NCBI RefSeq assembly: GCF_030272615.1
Contig: NC_081412.1
Coordinates: 672,773,823 to 672,837,822 of the forward strand
Direction of reading: 5' to 3'
DNA length: 64,000 bases
Source: Cryptomeria japonica
Taxonomy: Eukaryota > Streptophyta > Pinopsida > Cupressales > Cupressaceae
Program-made: the position numbers and the translations under genes
Notes under the pieces: generated by a model
What the model was told of the DNA's origin: nothing
The model's database searches: none
The model's input: only the letters and a program-made list of their open reading frames with translations
Part shown: positions 22,685 through 34,975 of the stretch, in pieces
Position numbering within the stretch: position 1 is the stretch's first letter
How the letters are laid out: each line of letters starts with the position of its first letter

Positions 22685-23930
22685 CCGGTATTGCTAATTA
22701 TTGGAGAATTGAACCAATAAACCCTACCATTTGATTTGATAAACCCTAACCGATTAATTTTGATATATTGGTTTTTGATCTGATGATGAGTGGTAATGAT
22801 TATGACACATATGCCTATTGTATGAGAAGAATTTCAAGGTGGTTTTTATCTTGGGAATGAGCAAGTATATTACATGTAATGCAAAACATGTGATGAGTTA
22901 CTAATTTCGGTGAAGCGGTGATCAAGGAGTGGTTGAGGCTATCTTGAATAATATGCATAGATTTGTATGTAATCCAATGATCATACTTGAACCCACTTGT
23001 TTATAATCTCTATGAGAGAATTAGGTTTTTTTTGTGTTACCAACCTATTATTTTTTTATAAGGTCAATGAGATGTTTTGTTTAGAGTTGGCAAAGTTCTA
23101 GTTGAGTGTGTGGTTGCTGAACAAGATGATATATCTGCAGTTTGTGTAAAGGTAGATAGGAGCATGAAAAGGATCTGAACAAGAAAGTCTAGTGATATTC
23201 AAACAAATCAGTGCACTCTTGTTGGTTTCTAACAATTACAATAGCAAAATTCCCTAACCAGGTAATCTCTAACAAGATTAGTGTTATTCAAATCATCTAA
23301 CCAGGTGGTCCATTAGCTTGGATTTAAAATCCTCTACCGAGGTTACTCCTCATAGGGTATTGCTTCTAACAAGGCATTATAGTCAATCCCTTAACTGGGT
23401 GGTCCCTAACAAGATCTGTTCTCAACATGAATTTTTGTAAAAGCTTTAATAGGCTTGGATCCTAGTAGGGTGAACTTCAGAAGAGTTCAAAATACTTGTG
23501 GGTATTCATCCCCGCCCTGGTTTTTCCCATTTGGGTTTCCATGTTGAAAATATTGTGTCAAGTGGTGAATTTTTTTGTGGTTATGTTTACTAAATGGCTT
23601 AACTACTTAAATCTACTTTTGATATGTTATGTTAACCGACAACAATCTGAAATGAGGTTTTACTTATGTCAGTAAAGTATTTGGATGTTTGTGAGTTTCA
23701 AGTTGTTTAATGTTAATCTGTTGTAAGAGTCAACCGGTTTAACTTGACAATTTATCTTGAAAGTGATATTGCATTCGTAGTTCATATGGTTTAATTTGTC
23801 AGTTTATAGTTTACTTTGAGAGGTTGATTTTGAGATTGGTGAAAGTTTATTATTACTTTTTTTATCTACTAATTCACCCCCCCTCCCCCTCAGTAGTTGA
23901 CCGAACCCTTGTTCTTTCATCATACCATCA
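22685..23930 (+). repeat. Truncated F-type copia LTR inside element C
   Basis: Plus-strand LTR resembling 29411-30845 (shared AATAAACCCTACCA, GATGATGAGTGGTAATGAT, CACCCCCCCTCCCCCTCAGTAG, end TTTCATCATACCATCA). It lacks its first 60 bp or so, where D's LTR abuts it. No primer binding site follows. The next base belongs to integrase of C, so this is the right end of an insertion or solo LTR in C's integrase whose left end was lost with the deletion. Confidence 0.83.
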
Positions 23931-25990
23931 AGGTAATATTAAAACACCTAATGAATTGTTGCATGGCAAGACTCCTAATTTGAGTTACTTTAAAAAATTT
24001 AGGAGTAGATGTTTCATTAAACATGATGATTTCACTCGAAAGTTTGATGCAAAGTGTGATGAAGGTTTATTTCTTCGCAATTCTACAAAGAGTAAGACAT
24101 TCAAATGTTATAACAAGAGAACTGAAAGGATCATTAAGAGTACAAATATGAAGGTAGATTAATTCTCTAAGAAATATGATGAGACCAACAAAGCTAAACC
24201 TGAGAAAGATGAAGAAAAACTTATGTTTATTGAACCCGAAGTGCAAAAGAATGATTAGGAGGACGATGTAGAAATAGGTGCTCAACTGGTAAATAAAGAA
24301 AGCGATGAAGAAAATGAAAAACATGAAGCAAAAGGCACATCATCAGAACCTGTAATACCAAGATATTTCATACTGAATCATTCAGAAGACCAAATTATTG
24401 GAGATAAAAATGCTGGTGTACAAACAAGAAAGAAAATCAAAGAAAACTCCTATCTGATTTCAACTATAGAGCCTAAAATAGTGAGAGAGGCATTGAAGAA
24501 TGATGATTGAATTAATTATATGAATGAGGAATTGAATTAGATAGAGAAAAACAAGACTTGGACACTTATTCTTAGACCAGAAGACAAGAACGTTATAGGT
24601 ACAAAATGGTTTTTTAGAAACAAATTGAATGAAGAAGGAAAGGTTGTAAGGAATAAAGAAAGACTTGTATGCAAAGGATATGCACAAGAAGGAGAATATT
24701 ATGGTAAAACCTTTGGACCAGTCTAAATATTGGAAGGTGTAAGAATGTTACTTTCTTATGTTTCTTTTAAGGGCTTTAAAGTCTATCTGATGGATGTCAA
24801 ATCAACTTTTCTTGATGGTATCCTTGAGGAAGTGTACATAGAACAACCATACGGATTTTCTTTGTCTGAGGATAAAGATATGGGTTGTAAGTTATACAAG
24901 GCACTATATGAATTGAAGAAGGAACCAAGAGCATGGTATGAAAGATTGCATGCACACCTGATTAGGATAGGATTCCAGCATACCAGTGAGGATAGTAACA
25001 TATATCTTAAGACTGATGGAGATAGAGTGTTGATAGCTAAAGTATTTGTAGATGATATAATTTTTGGAGGTGATGATGATTCTGTATGGCTTTTGTTGAG
25101 GAGATGAAGAATAATTTGAGATGTCTCTTATTGGTGAGATTAAGTTTTTCATTGGGTTTCAGGTCCAGCAATTGGATGGTCGAATATTTATCTGTTAGAG
25201 TAAGTATGTAAAGGAATTGTTGAAAACATTTGACATGGAGGATTCTAAATCAGTTGGTACTCTAATGGTGATAGGATGTAAATTGTCTAAACATGATGAT
25301 TCACCCTTTGTTGATGAAAAAGAATACAAGTCCATGATTGGTAAGTTGTATTATGTTGTTCATAGTAGGCCTGATATTGCACATGATGTTGGTTTGGTTG
25401 CTAGATTTCAGAAGGATCCCAAGGAGATTCATTTGGTAGTGGTCAAAAGGATATTCTAGTACTTGAAATATACATTAGATTATGGTGGTATCCTTATAAA
25501 GGTGATTTTTCATTAAATGTGCTTATTGATATAGATTGGCCAGGAAATGTTAATGACTCAGAAAGCACTATCAATGGAGTTTTTCTTCTTAGAGATAGAT
25601 TCATTTCTTGGAAAAGTAAGAAGAAAAATTGTGTATCATAGTCAACAACATAAGTAGAGTATGTTGCAGCATCAATGAATTGTACACAAGTAATCTAGAT
25701 GAGGCATGTGCTAGAAGGTTTTAAATTTGATATGTCTGAACTGGTAACTATTTATTGTGATAATACAAGTGCAATTAATATTTCAAAAAATCTTGTATTA
25801 CATGCAAGAACTAAACACAGAATTGAAATATCACTTTTAGAGGGAGAGAGTACAGAAAAAACAAGTCAGAATGGAGTATGTGATAAGCAAAGAGTAGCTA
25901 TTAGACATTTTCACAAAACCATTACCGAAGACTACCTTTGAGTTCCTCAAAGGTAAAATAGGGGTCAGACCCCTACACAAGAAAAACTAG
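23931..25990 (+). pseudogene. Element C integrase end, reverse transcriptase and RNase H
   Basis: Picks up the copia polyprotein at the integrase C-terminus (GNIKTPNELLHGKTPNLSYF). The acidic linker and IPRYFILNHSEDQIIGDKN come next, then reverse transcriptase ([70 protein letters not shown] with both Asp kept at about 25048-25083). RNase H follows in several frames to RPLHKKN and the stop at 25988. Frameshifts near 25100, 25480 and 25830, and stops at 24258, 24507, 24538 and 24724, kill it. The integrase core is missing. Confidence 0.85.
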
Positions 25991-26381
25991 GATACAAGAG
26001 ATGCATCAATCCAGTGTGCTTATTGAAAACTTTTCACTATGGATTGATGAAATGATGGCTACTTTGCAAGGGAAGCAACTTAGATGAGATATGTAGGAAT
26101 GATGAAGACAACAACAATAGATTTGATAACCGATGATGCATATGCACCTTTGGCATTTATGTCAAAGGGGGAGGAGAAATATGATTGGGGAGAAGATATA
26201 TATATTAGCCTAAGGAGGAGAAGATGTGCAATAGAAAGGGGGAGAAGTAATGAAGATTTAGTTTCAGATGGAGAAGAGAAGAACCGACAAAAGAGTGAAG
26301 CACAATAGAGAAGTTCTGAAACCGAGCAGCATGATTTCAATTGAATATGTTGGTGTTGCCATCAATGCCAAAGGGGGAGTA
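25991..26381 (+). promoter_or_regulatory. Element C 3' internal region with two purine tracts
   Basis: TCAAAGGGGGAGGAG at about 26161-26175 and CCAAAGGGGGAGT at about 26368-26380, the latter touching the 3' LTR. Further GGGGAG-type runs lie between them. A 74-codon open frame (26084-26308) has no similarity I can recognise and is probably chance. Confidence 0.75.
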
Positions 26382-27894
26382 TGTTGACATGATTGGCCAA
26401 ACTAATGCAGATGAAGAATGATGACTGAACCAGTATAGGACTGTTTGTGAAGGCATTGTGATGAAGAGATTGGGATTGCATGATTGGATGACTTTGATTG
26501 GTTATTTGTGTTGTCATTGATGGAAATTGATGTTTACTATGTTGTATTTTGTCATATTAGACTTTTGGGTCTTCCAGAAAGAGCTTACCAGTAAAGAAAC
26601 ATGAAATTGAGAATTAGGACCTTAATTGGTAAATGACAAAATGTTTTGATTAGATCTAGCGATTGGTGATGATTGAAGTGTTACAGTTTGGAATGTGATT
26701 TTTCATCATTGTAATATGTATCTGATCGGAACCGCATCATGTTTTGGTTACTAGAAATCATGTTTATGTTTTTTGTTGTATTTTTGCCATGGTTTAAGAA
26801 GGGTTTAAGGACCGGTAAAAGAATTCTCTTAACCAATAATGATTTTTGGTTTGATGGTGATCTACATCAAATTCAAATGTTGGAGGTGACGTGGCACAAC
26901 TCACATAGATGGATGAATTGCTATTTTGGTGCATTTGAAGATTGAATTTATTGGGAAGTAGTGAAGCACTTAGAAGAGTGTTATAAGGATTTGACTTTAT
27001 ATCAGATCGAGTTGCTGTGATGAGTTACGATCACTCAATGCTTGATATTGTCTTGTAAAATATTGTAATGATCTGTATGATAATCTGATATGATCTAAGA
27101 TGATCTATATTGTAAATTTTTGATGTATCTCAGGTTTAGTAACTGACCTAGTTGTAAAGGTTATTTATGTTGGTTTAGATGATGTTTGTTGTCTCGGTAG
27201 TTTTGAGAAAAGTGTGAAGTCAAACTAGAGTGTGTAGGATCTGCCAAAGTATAGCAGATTTGGAGTAGAATAGGATCTAATCAAGCAAGCAATTAAGTGT
27301 TATACCTAGATCATTCATTATTGTTCCCTAATAGTTGTAGTAGTCAAAATACCTTAACCGAGTATGTCCTAATAGGCCTTACATTGTAATTCCCCTAACA
27401 GGGTAGCTCAACATCTGCTTCTTAAATCCTCTTGCGAGGTTGATCCTAATAGGTCAAAGCTCCTAACAGGGTTCATCATATTAAATCCCTTAACCGAGTG
27501 ACTCCTAACATAGTTTGCTCCTAATAGGGTGTCATTGTAAGCTCCTAACTAGGCTAGACTCCTAGCATGGTGTATTCCAAAAGAGTGCACAAATTTTGTG
27601 GGGACCAATTCCCACCGTGGCTTTTCCCCATTTAGGTTTCCACGTGAAAAACATGGTGTTCATATGGTGAATGTTTTTATGTGTTATTATGTTTTTTTTT
27701 CAGTCAATGCATGGTTAATGAATACTTAATGTGTATAATTGATAAATCTTATTATCAGATGATTATCAACAAATATCGATACTGGTAAATGGTGTTGTTG
27801 GTTGTTATTGTTTGATTTTGTGAAAGTTTAATAGGGTTGAGTTTCAGATTTGAATTTGTTGTTAATATTGATTCACCCCCCTCTCAGATTAACA
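26382..27894 (+). repeat. Element C 3' LTR
   Basis: TGTTGACATGATTGGCC at the start, CTCAGATTAACA at the end; 1,513 bp, uninterrupted. It shows what the 5' LTR looked like before B entered. The C-rich block CACCCCCCTCTCAGA is at about 27874-27888. The next five bases, ACCTA, are the right TSD and already satellite. Confidence 0.92.
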
Positions 27895-29410
27895 ACCTAA
27901 GGGGTCATAAGATGTGATTAGGAGTTGTATGGTGTCCTAAGAGGCCATAAGACACCATATGACCCCTTAGGACATGATATGATTCCTAACAACACCTAAG
28001 GGTTCGTATGGTTTCCTAAGGGGTCATAGGACACCATATAACCCCTTAGGACACCATACAACCCCTAACAAAATGATATGACTCCTTAGGTCTCCTTAGG
28101 GATCCTATGGTGTCCTACGGGATCATATGGTGTCCTATGACCACTTAGGACTCCTTATGACCCCTAATGACACCATATGACCCCTTAGGTGTTGTTAGGA
28201 ATCATATCATATCTTAAGGGGTCATATGGTGTCCTATGACCCCTAAGGACATCATATGATCCCTTAGGACACCATATGGTGCTTTTAGGGGTCGTAAGGT
28301 GTCCTAAGGGGTCATATGGTGTCCTACAACCTCTTAGGACATGATATGACTTGTTAGGACACCATACAACCCCTAACAACACCTAAGATATCATATGGAG
28401 TAGTTAGGGGTCATATAGAGTCCTAAGAGGTCATAGGACATCATATGACCCCTTAGCACACCATATGACTCCTAACAACACCATATAGTGTCCTAAGGGC
28501 TCATATAGTGTCCTAAGGGGTCATAGGACACCATAAGACCCCTTAGAATACAATATGACCCCTAATGACACCTAAGCGGTCATATGTTGTTGTTAGGGGT
28601 CTTATGATGTCCTAAGGGGTCATAGGACACCTTATGACCCTTTAGAACACCATACGACCCCTAACGACATAACATAGTGTTCTAATGATTCATATGGTGT
28701 CCTAAGGGGTCATAGAACACCATATGACCGCTTAGGACACCATACAACCCCTACTGACACCTAAAGTGTCATATGGTGTCCTAAGAGGTTGTAAGACACC
28801 ATATGACCCCTTAGGATACCATACGACTGCTAACAATAGCATATGGCATCTTAAGGGCTCATATGGTGTCTTAAGGGGTCATAGGACACTATATGAGCTC
28901 TTAGGACACCATATGACCCCTTAGGATAGCATATGAGCGCTAACCACACCATATGCTATCCTATGGGGTGTCATTATGGGTGTTATGGTGTCCTAAGGGG
29001 TCATAGGACACCATATGATCTCTTAGGACACCATACTACCCCTAATGACATCATATGGTGTCCTACGGGCTCATATGGTGTCCTCAGGGGTCATAAGACA
29101 CCATATGACCCCTTAGGATAAAATATGACTCCTAACGACACTTAAAGGGTCATATGGAGTCGTTAGTGGCCGTATGGTGTCCTAAAGGGTCATAAGATAC
29201 CATGTGACCCTTTAGGACACCATATGACACCTTACATGTCCTTAGGGGTCATATGGTGTCCTAAGGGGTCATAGGACACCATATGACCCATTAAGACACA
29301 ATACGACCCCTGACAACACCATATGGTGTATTAAGGGGTCATATGGTTTCCTATGGGGTCATAAGACACCATATGCCCCTTTAGAATACAATATGAGCCT
29401 AACAACACTT
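27895..29410. repeat. Inverted-monomer satellite, block 2
   Basis: Same 20-21-bp monomer in both orientations as 4728-6182. Open frames at 28185-28382 and 28933-29121 encode only the monomer. It ends CACTT (29406-29410), the left TSD of element F. Confidence 0.92.
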
Positions 29411-30845
29411 TGTTGGCATTTGCATGAAGATTGCATTAATGATATGTTATGTTGTCATTGATGTCAATTGAATCGGTAATGGTATTTATGATATTGCTAA
29501 TATTATTGTTATTATTGATATGGTCTTGCAACCGGTAGGAAGATATTTTGAGGAAGATGTTGCAAACCGGTATGTAAATATGTGAGTTGAACTAGTAACC
29601 TGTGTATGATGATAAATCCTATCTATCCCATGTAACCGGTAAACCCTACCAGTTGTTTTTGTTAAACCCCAACCAGCTAAGTTTGTTGAAATGGTTATGT
29701 TGGTTTAAGATCTAATGATAAGTAGTAATGGTGGTGACACGTGTGGTCATTGTATGAAGATAAGTTCAAATTGTTTTGGCATGTTTGTTTGATTGTCTAG
29801 GGAATGAGCAAAGTGGATTTCATCTAATGCAAAGTGTGTGATGAGTTACAAAGACCGATGAAGCAGTGATCAAGGAGTGGTTGGAATTTTTTTGAATAAT
29901 GTGTACAAATTGCTATGTAAATCCAACGATCACACTTGGACTGATTTGTTAGTAATTTATATGAGAGAATTAGGTTTTTATTGTGATACCGACCTAATGG
30001 ATTTGTATTTAAGGTTGATGAAGTTGTTTTATAAAAGGTGTTGGCTGAAATCAGTTGAGTGTGTGGTTGCCTAACCAAACAATGAATCTGCAGTTTGTGT
30101 AAAGGTAGATTGAAGCTTAAAAGGATTTGATTAAGAAAATGTAGTGCTATTTAGACAGATCAAGAAAAACCTATTGTCTTCTAACAATTACAAAATAATT
30201 GAAATCCCCTAACTGGGTACGCTCTAACAAGATTGGTTACTTATTAAATCCTCTAACAAGGTGGTCCATTAGTTTGGATTCTCAAATCCTCTACCGAGGT
30301 TACTCCTAACAAGGTATTTTCTCTTTATCAAGGCATTTGTAAATCCCTTATCTGAGTAATTCCTAACAAGATCAGTTGTTAATAGGGCTTATTTTAAAAG
30401 ATTTAATAGGCTTGGCTCCTAACAGGGTGAACTTCAAAAGATTTCATATAGCTATCTTGTGAGTCTCATGTCACCGTGGTTTTTACCTATTTGGGTTTTC
30501 CAAGTATAAAAATTTGTGTCATGTGGTGAATGTTTTTGTGGTTATGTTTATTGATTTGATTAACTACTTAACTATTCTGATAAGGCATGATAACTAGAAG
30601 TATTGAGAGATGGAGTATGTTGACATATGATTAAGCATTTGGATGTTTACAATATTAAAGTTGTTTACTATTAAATAGTCAACCGGTAATGTTATGAGTA
30701 CTGATCTTGACAATGGTATTTTATTGATAAGTTTACTTTGTGTGATTAAGTTTGAGTTTTGGAAGTTTGTATTAGTTTTACAGTTTGCTGATTCACCCCC
30801 CCTCTTAGTAATCTACTAGATAATTATTCTTTCATCGTAACATCA
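29411..30845 (+). repeat. Element F 5' LTR
   Basis: TGTTGGCATTTGCATGAAG at the start, TTTCATCGTAACATCA at the end; 1,435 bp. Contains AACAAGGT/AACAGGGT degenerate repeats (about 30200-30430), the GTCACCGTGGTTTTTACC block and CACCCCCCCTCTTAGTAA (about 30794-30811). Open frames at 29824-30078 are not genes. Confidence 0.92.
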
Positions 30846-30846
30846 A

Positions 30847-30859
30847 TTGGTATCAGAGT
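30847..30859 (+). other. Primer binding site, element F
   Basis: TTGGTATCAGAGT, one base past the LTR, matches the copia initiator tRNA-Met site except for its last base. Confidence 0.92.
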
Positions 30860-30919
30860 GTGTCAGGTCCACTTAAATCTAAATCCTAATAGCTATAGGA
30901 AAAGATCTTGTAGATCAGC

Positions 30920-31530
30920 ATGAAGAAGGATGGTCCAAAGTTAAATAGAGAGAACTATAGAGCTTGGAGCAACAAAATGAAGATTTACATCAAGAGTTTG
31001 GGAGGTTAGTATTGGGATCATGTAGAAACTAAGTATATTGTACCTACTGGAACTCTGACTGATGATCCAAAGAAAGAACAAGAAGAAAATCATCAACCAT
31101 TGGAGGCTATTATCAGTTCCCTATCTGATCTTGAATATGTAGATGTTCATGGTCTTGAAAGTGCATATGAACTATAGAAAAAACTTGAAGAGATTTATAG
31201 CGGTAATGAACATGTTAATACTGCTAAAGAGGAGAGTCTAAGAGGAAAGTTTGATGAAATGAGAATGTCCTAAGGTGAGAATATCTAGTAGTATGGTCAA
31301 AGGATAAAAGAGATAGTTGGTGAAATAAATAGTGCAAGAGGGAAAGTGGAAGATGCCACAGTGATCAGTAAGGTACTGAGAACCCTGCTACCGATCTATG
31401 CTATCTTAGTTGCAGCTATTCAGCAGCTGAAGTCCATTAACAAAAATAACGTGACTCTTGACTCTATCATTGGAAAACTTACTGCTATTGAATTAAATGG
31501 CTATGATGGTAGTGTACAGAAATTAGAATC
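30920..31530 (+). pseudogene. Element F gag, first part
   Basis: Starts MKKDGPKLNRENYRAW and continues VPTGTLTDDPKKEQEEN, YSGNEHVNTAKEESLRGKFDEM, LRTLLPIYAILV, NNVTLDSIIGKLTAIEL and GSVQKLES. Stops at about 31008, 31177, 31273 and 31288. Interrupted at 31530 by element G; the coding sequence resumes at 39178 after the repeated GAATC. Confidence 0.86.
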
Positions 31531-33030
31531 TGTTAAGTTCTAATACTAAATGTAAAGTATAGATGCCAAGCTAACAAGATGAGAGCGGGGGGTGAATCAT
31601 ACAAACTTAAACTTCCATAAAAACAGCAGATTCAACCTTGGTAGCTTTAATAGATATATGTAACCAAAACTGTAAAACATGAAAACTCATAAGCAGATAA
31701 CATCACAACACTTATAACACCAGATTTAACATGGAAACCCAAATAGGGAAAAACCACTATGGGATTTCGGACCCACTAAGAAATATACTCTTCTAGAGTA
31801 TGCTTGGTTAAAAGAAAATCCTGTTAAAGATTACAAAACACATTGATAGACGTGACCTGATTAAGGGATTTCCCTCAGATCTGTTAGGATCTTCACTTTG
31901 TTAGAAGTGACCTTGTCAAAGGCTTTCAAACACTCAACTAGAATGTTACCTTGCTAGAGGGTTTTATAAATAAGACTGTTAAGTCCACTCGGTTAAGAGA
32001 TTTTCTATCACTTTACAAAATAACAGTAATAAGAATATATATGCAACTTTACATCTAAAATGCTAAAGAAGATTCTTATTTGCTCAATACTTCCGAGTCA
32101 TAGAACTTATCTTGTCCCTCTACTGGGCTCTTTACTCTGTTATTCAAACAGGTCTTCAAGCTTCTGTGCTTGGTAATCACTATGTAGCATCCATGTTCTT
32201 ACACTTGCCCACATACATTGTTTATCAATAATTCCTTATTTATAAACAATTTGCTAACCGCTAAATCTCCTTGATCACATTTCCCATGATCAATCATAGC
32301 CATCAGATCTTCAAACTTGACCAGGTTCAATGTATCGTTTGATCTGGAAATGTTTTATCTCACCTAGGAACTTGCATACATTTCTTGGAACTTGTGCTAG
32401 TGTATTGCGGTTCAATCTGAGCTGTAGATCTTCCTGTCGATCTTCCATTGCCATAGATCCTTAACAAACTTCATGCACAACATACCAATCATTTAATCGA
32501 CTCCAACTCATCACCTTCCTTCATTAAATAACGCTTTTATTCATCCAATGCATTCTGTTACTGCTCGGTTGTAACTTGGTAAATACTAAACCTCACTCAG
32601 TAGACATTCCTCCTTCATTAACACGATAGTGATAACCTTAGGGTTTACTGACTAGGTTCTTTGTTCAGTGACATAGTATAGTATTAACCTTACAATCAAC
32701 AACATATGTAGGATATTAAAACAATCTAAACATCATGATCTCATCATTGTCTAACTCGGTAATAGTTGCCCATTGAATAACTTATTTCTCCCCTTATTCA
32801 TCACATTCTTTCTGTGTCTTTTATCGACATCTTTATATTCATCAAATCATACTTCTTAAGATATGGCAACATCATACTGAATTAGAAAATCAATTTCTTG
32901 ACATCAATGATAAAATAATGTTATTAAGACAGTAAACATCCTTAATCAGTTATATCCATAATCATCAACAACCTTCTCAATATCCTTATTGAAATGCCAA
33001 CAATCTCTTATTGTAATTGGAATGCCAACA
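31531..33030 (-). repeat. Element G 3' LTR (low side)
   Basis: In element orientation it starts TGTTGGCATTCCAATTAC at 33030 and ends ..AACTTAACA at 31531; 1,500 bp. Matches 37646-39177. The C-rich end block appears as GCGGGGGGTGAATCA at about 31587-31601. Confidence 0.93.
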
Positions 33031-33395
33031 ATCTCCCCCTTTGGCATTGATGGCAAAACCAATTGATTTGACCTAATTGATTCGGATTCAGATTGTTGTG
33101 AGATTCTAAAATGCTCTCCCCCTATCATTAGTCTTCTCCCCCATACATTAGTCTTCTCCCCCTTTGACAACAATGCCAAAAAGTAAAAAAACTAAAAGAT
33201 GATTTCTTCCTCTGAGAAGTGAATTCATTGCTATTATGTATCAACTCAGTCTCGGTTAGGGCATTTTGTCTTCAATTCCGGTTCTGTATTTGTTTTCTAC
33301 ACACCTTTAGAAAACCTCCTAAAGTGTGTAAATAAGAATCAATCCACACATAATATTCTATAGATTCATCGAATTGATGCTTTTACTGAACTTTG
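33031..33395 (-). promoter_or_regulatory. Element G 3' internal region with two purine tracts
   Basis: The minus-strand tract CCAAAGGGGGAGAT (33031-33044) adjoins the LTR; a second, TCAAAGGGGGAGAAG, is at about 33153-33167, with other GGGGGAGA runs between. Same layout as in D and in the plus-strand elements. Confidence 0.78.
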
Positions 33396-34975
33396 TCAGT
33401 GAGTAGAAGATAGGGGTAGGACCCCTAACTTGCTTCTAAGATACTCAAAAGTGTCCCTTGGCAGTGGCTTGGTGAAGATATCTGCTATTTGTTCCTTTGT
33501 GCTAATATACTCCAACACCACTTTCTTCTCTTTAACTTCTTCTCTAAGATAATGATACTTGATAGAGATGTGCTTTGTCTTAGAGTGCATTATAGGATTC
33601 TTTGAAATGTTAATGGCACTAGTATTATCACAGAATATAGTTACTGGCTCGGTAATTTTCTCATTTATGCCTTCCAATAGTTGTTTGATCCATGCTATAT
33701 TGGTACAATTTGATGCTGCACCAACATATTCAGCTTCTGTTGTTGACTATGAAACACATCCTTGTTTCTTGCTAAGCCAACTTACTAGTCTTTCTCCCAA
33801 AAAGAAAGCTCCTCCACTTGTGCTTTTCCTATCATCAATGTTGCCTACCCAATCAGCATCAGTATACACTTTTAAATCAAAATCATTTATCTTTTCATAT
33901 ACTAAGCCATAATCTTCAGTGCCTCTCAAATATCTGAAAATTCTTTTGATTGCTATCATATGTGTTTCTTTGGGATCTGCAGAAAATCTTGCAACTATAC
34001 CTACTACATGTGCTATATCTGGTCTGCTGTGAACAACATATTGTAACTTTCCAATCATGGATCAGTAAAGTGTCTCATCAACAGATGCAGATTCATCATT
34101 CTTTGATAATTTATAGTTGGTAGTCATAGGAGTACTTACTAGTTTTGAGTCGTCCATCCAAATTTCTTCAAGATTTCCTTTATGTACTTGGATTGAGTAA
34201 TGAAAATCTCATCTTTAATTTGTAGTATCTGTAAACCTATAAAATACTTTATCTCATCGATTATTGACATCTCAAATTCTTTGCACATTTCATTACCAAA
34301 GTTTTTGCATAGAGAATCATTTCCACAAAATATAATGTCATCAACAAACATGGCTGAGATCAGTATTCCATTATCTTCATCATTCTTCATGTATATATTG
34401 TTGTTTTCACTTGTTCTTATAAAACCAATCTTGATCAAATAAGAGTGCAATCTCTCATACCATGCTCTAGGTGCTTGTTTCAAACCATATAAAGCTTTGT
34501 TCAATTTACATACTTGATCTTTATTCTTGTCTTCAACAAATCCTTCAGGTTGTTCAATATAAACTTCTTCTTCTAATATACCATTCAAAAATGTAGATTT
34601 GACATCCATTTGATATACTTTGAAATTTTTGAAAGTAGCATATGCCAATAATGTTCTTACTCCTTCAAGTCTTGCCATAGGTGCAAAGGTCTCACCATAA
34701 TGAATTCCTTCTTCTTGAGCATATCCTTTGCAAACTAGTCTTGCTTTATTTCGAATGACCTCAACATTTTCATTTAGCTTGTTTCTGATAATCTACTTTG
34801 TACCGATTACATTTTTGTCCTTCAGTCTTGGGACCAATGTCCATGTGTCATTCTTCATGATTTGATCAATCTCTTCTATCATAGCATTTACCCAATCTTC
34901 ACTATTAAATTCCTCTTTTACTATTCTCAGTTCAAATTCAGATATCAAACATGTGTTCTATCTCAGTTTGTTCCT
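33396..34975 (-). pseudogene. Element G reverse transcriptase and RNase H
   Basis: Read downwards: MTRNKLR linker, TEFELRI-type stretch, the conserved KNDTWTLVPRLKDKNVIG segment, then [33 protein letters not shown]-type sequence (shown here in pieces: [41 protein letters not shown] with both catalytic Asp at about 34327-34362). It frameshifts near 34150 and continues as RNase H: MIGKLQYVVHSRPDIAHVVG, DDRKSTSGGAFFLGERLVSW, FCDNTSAINISKNPIMHSKTKH, ending IFTKPLPRDTFEYLRSKLGV and STH with the stop at 33396. Only a few stops; best preserved RNase H in the window. Confidence 0.9.

Larger units (their letters stand above)
6183..27894 (+). mobile_element. Composite Ty1/copia element C in the satellite
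   Basis: A 5' LTR (6183-7263 plus 14545-14989) and a matching 3' LTR (26382-27894) are flanked by a perfect 5-bp duplication ACCTA (6178-6182 and 27895-27899), which shows that the whole 21.7-kb block entered the satellite as one element and then grew. Its own remains are the split LTR, primer binding site, gag (15063-15676), integrase end to RNase H (23931-25990), purine tracts and 3' LTR. Element B sits in the 5' LTR. Element D and an F-type LTR fragment replace the end of gag, the protease and most of integrase. Confidence 0.88.

Noticed and set aside
28185-29121. Open frames giving repeated GHRTPYDPLGH-like peptide
   Set aside because: Produced by the satellite monomer on either strand; no start context, and the same peptide appears wherever the satellite is in phase.
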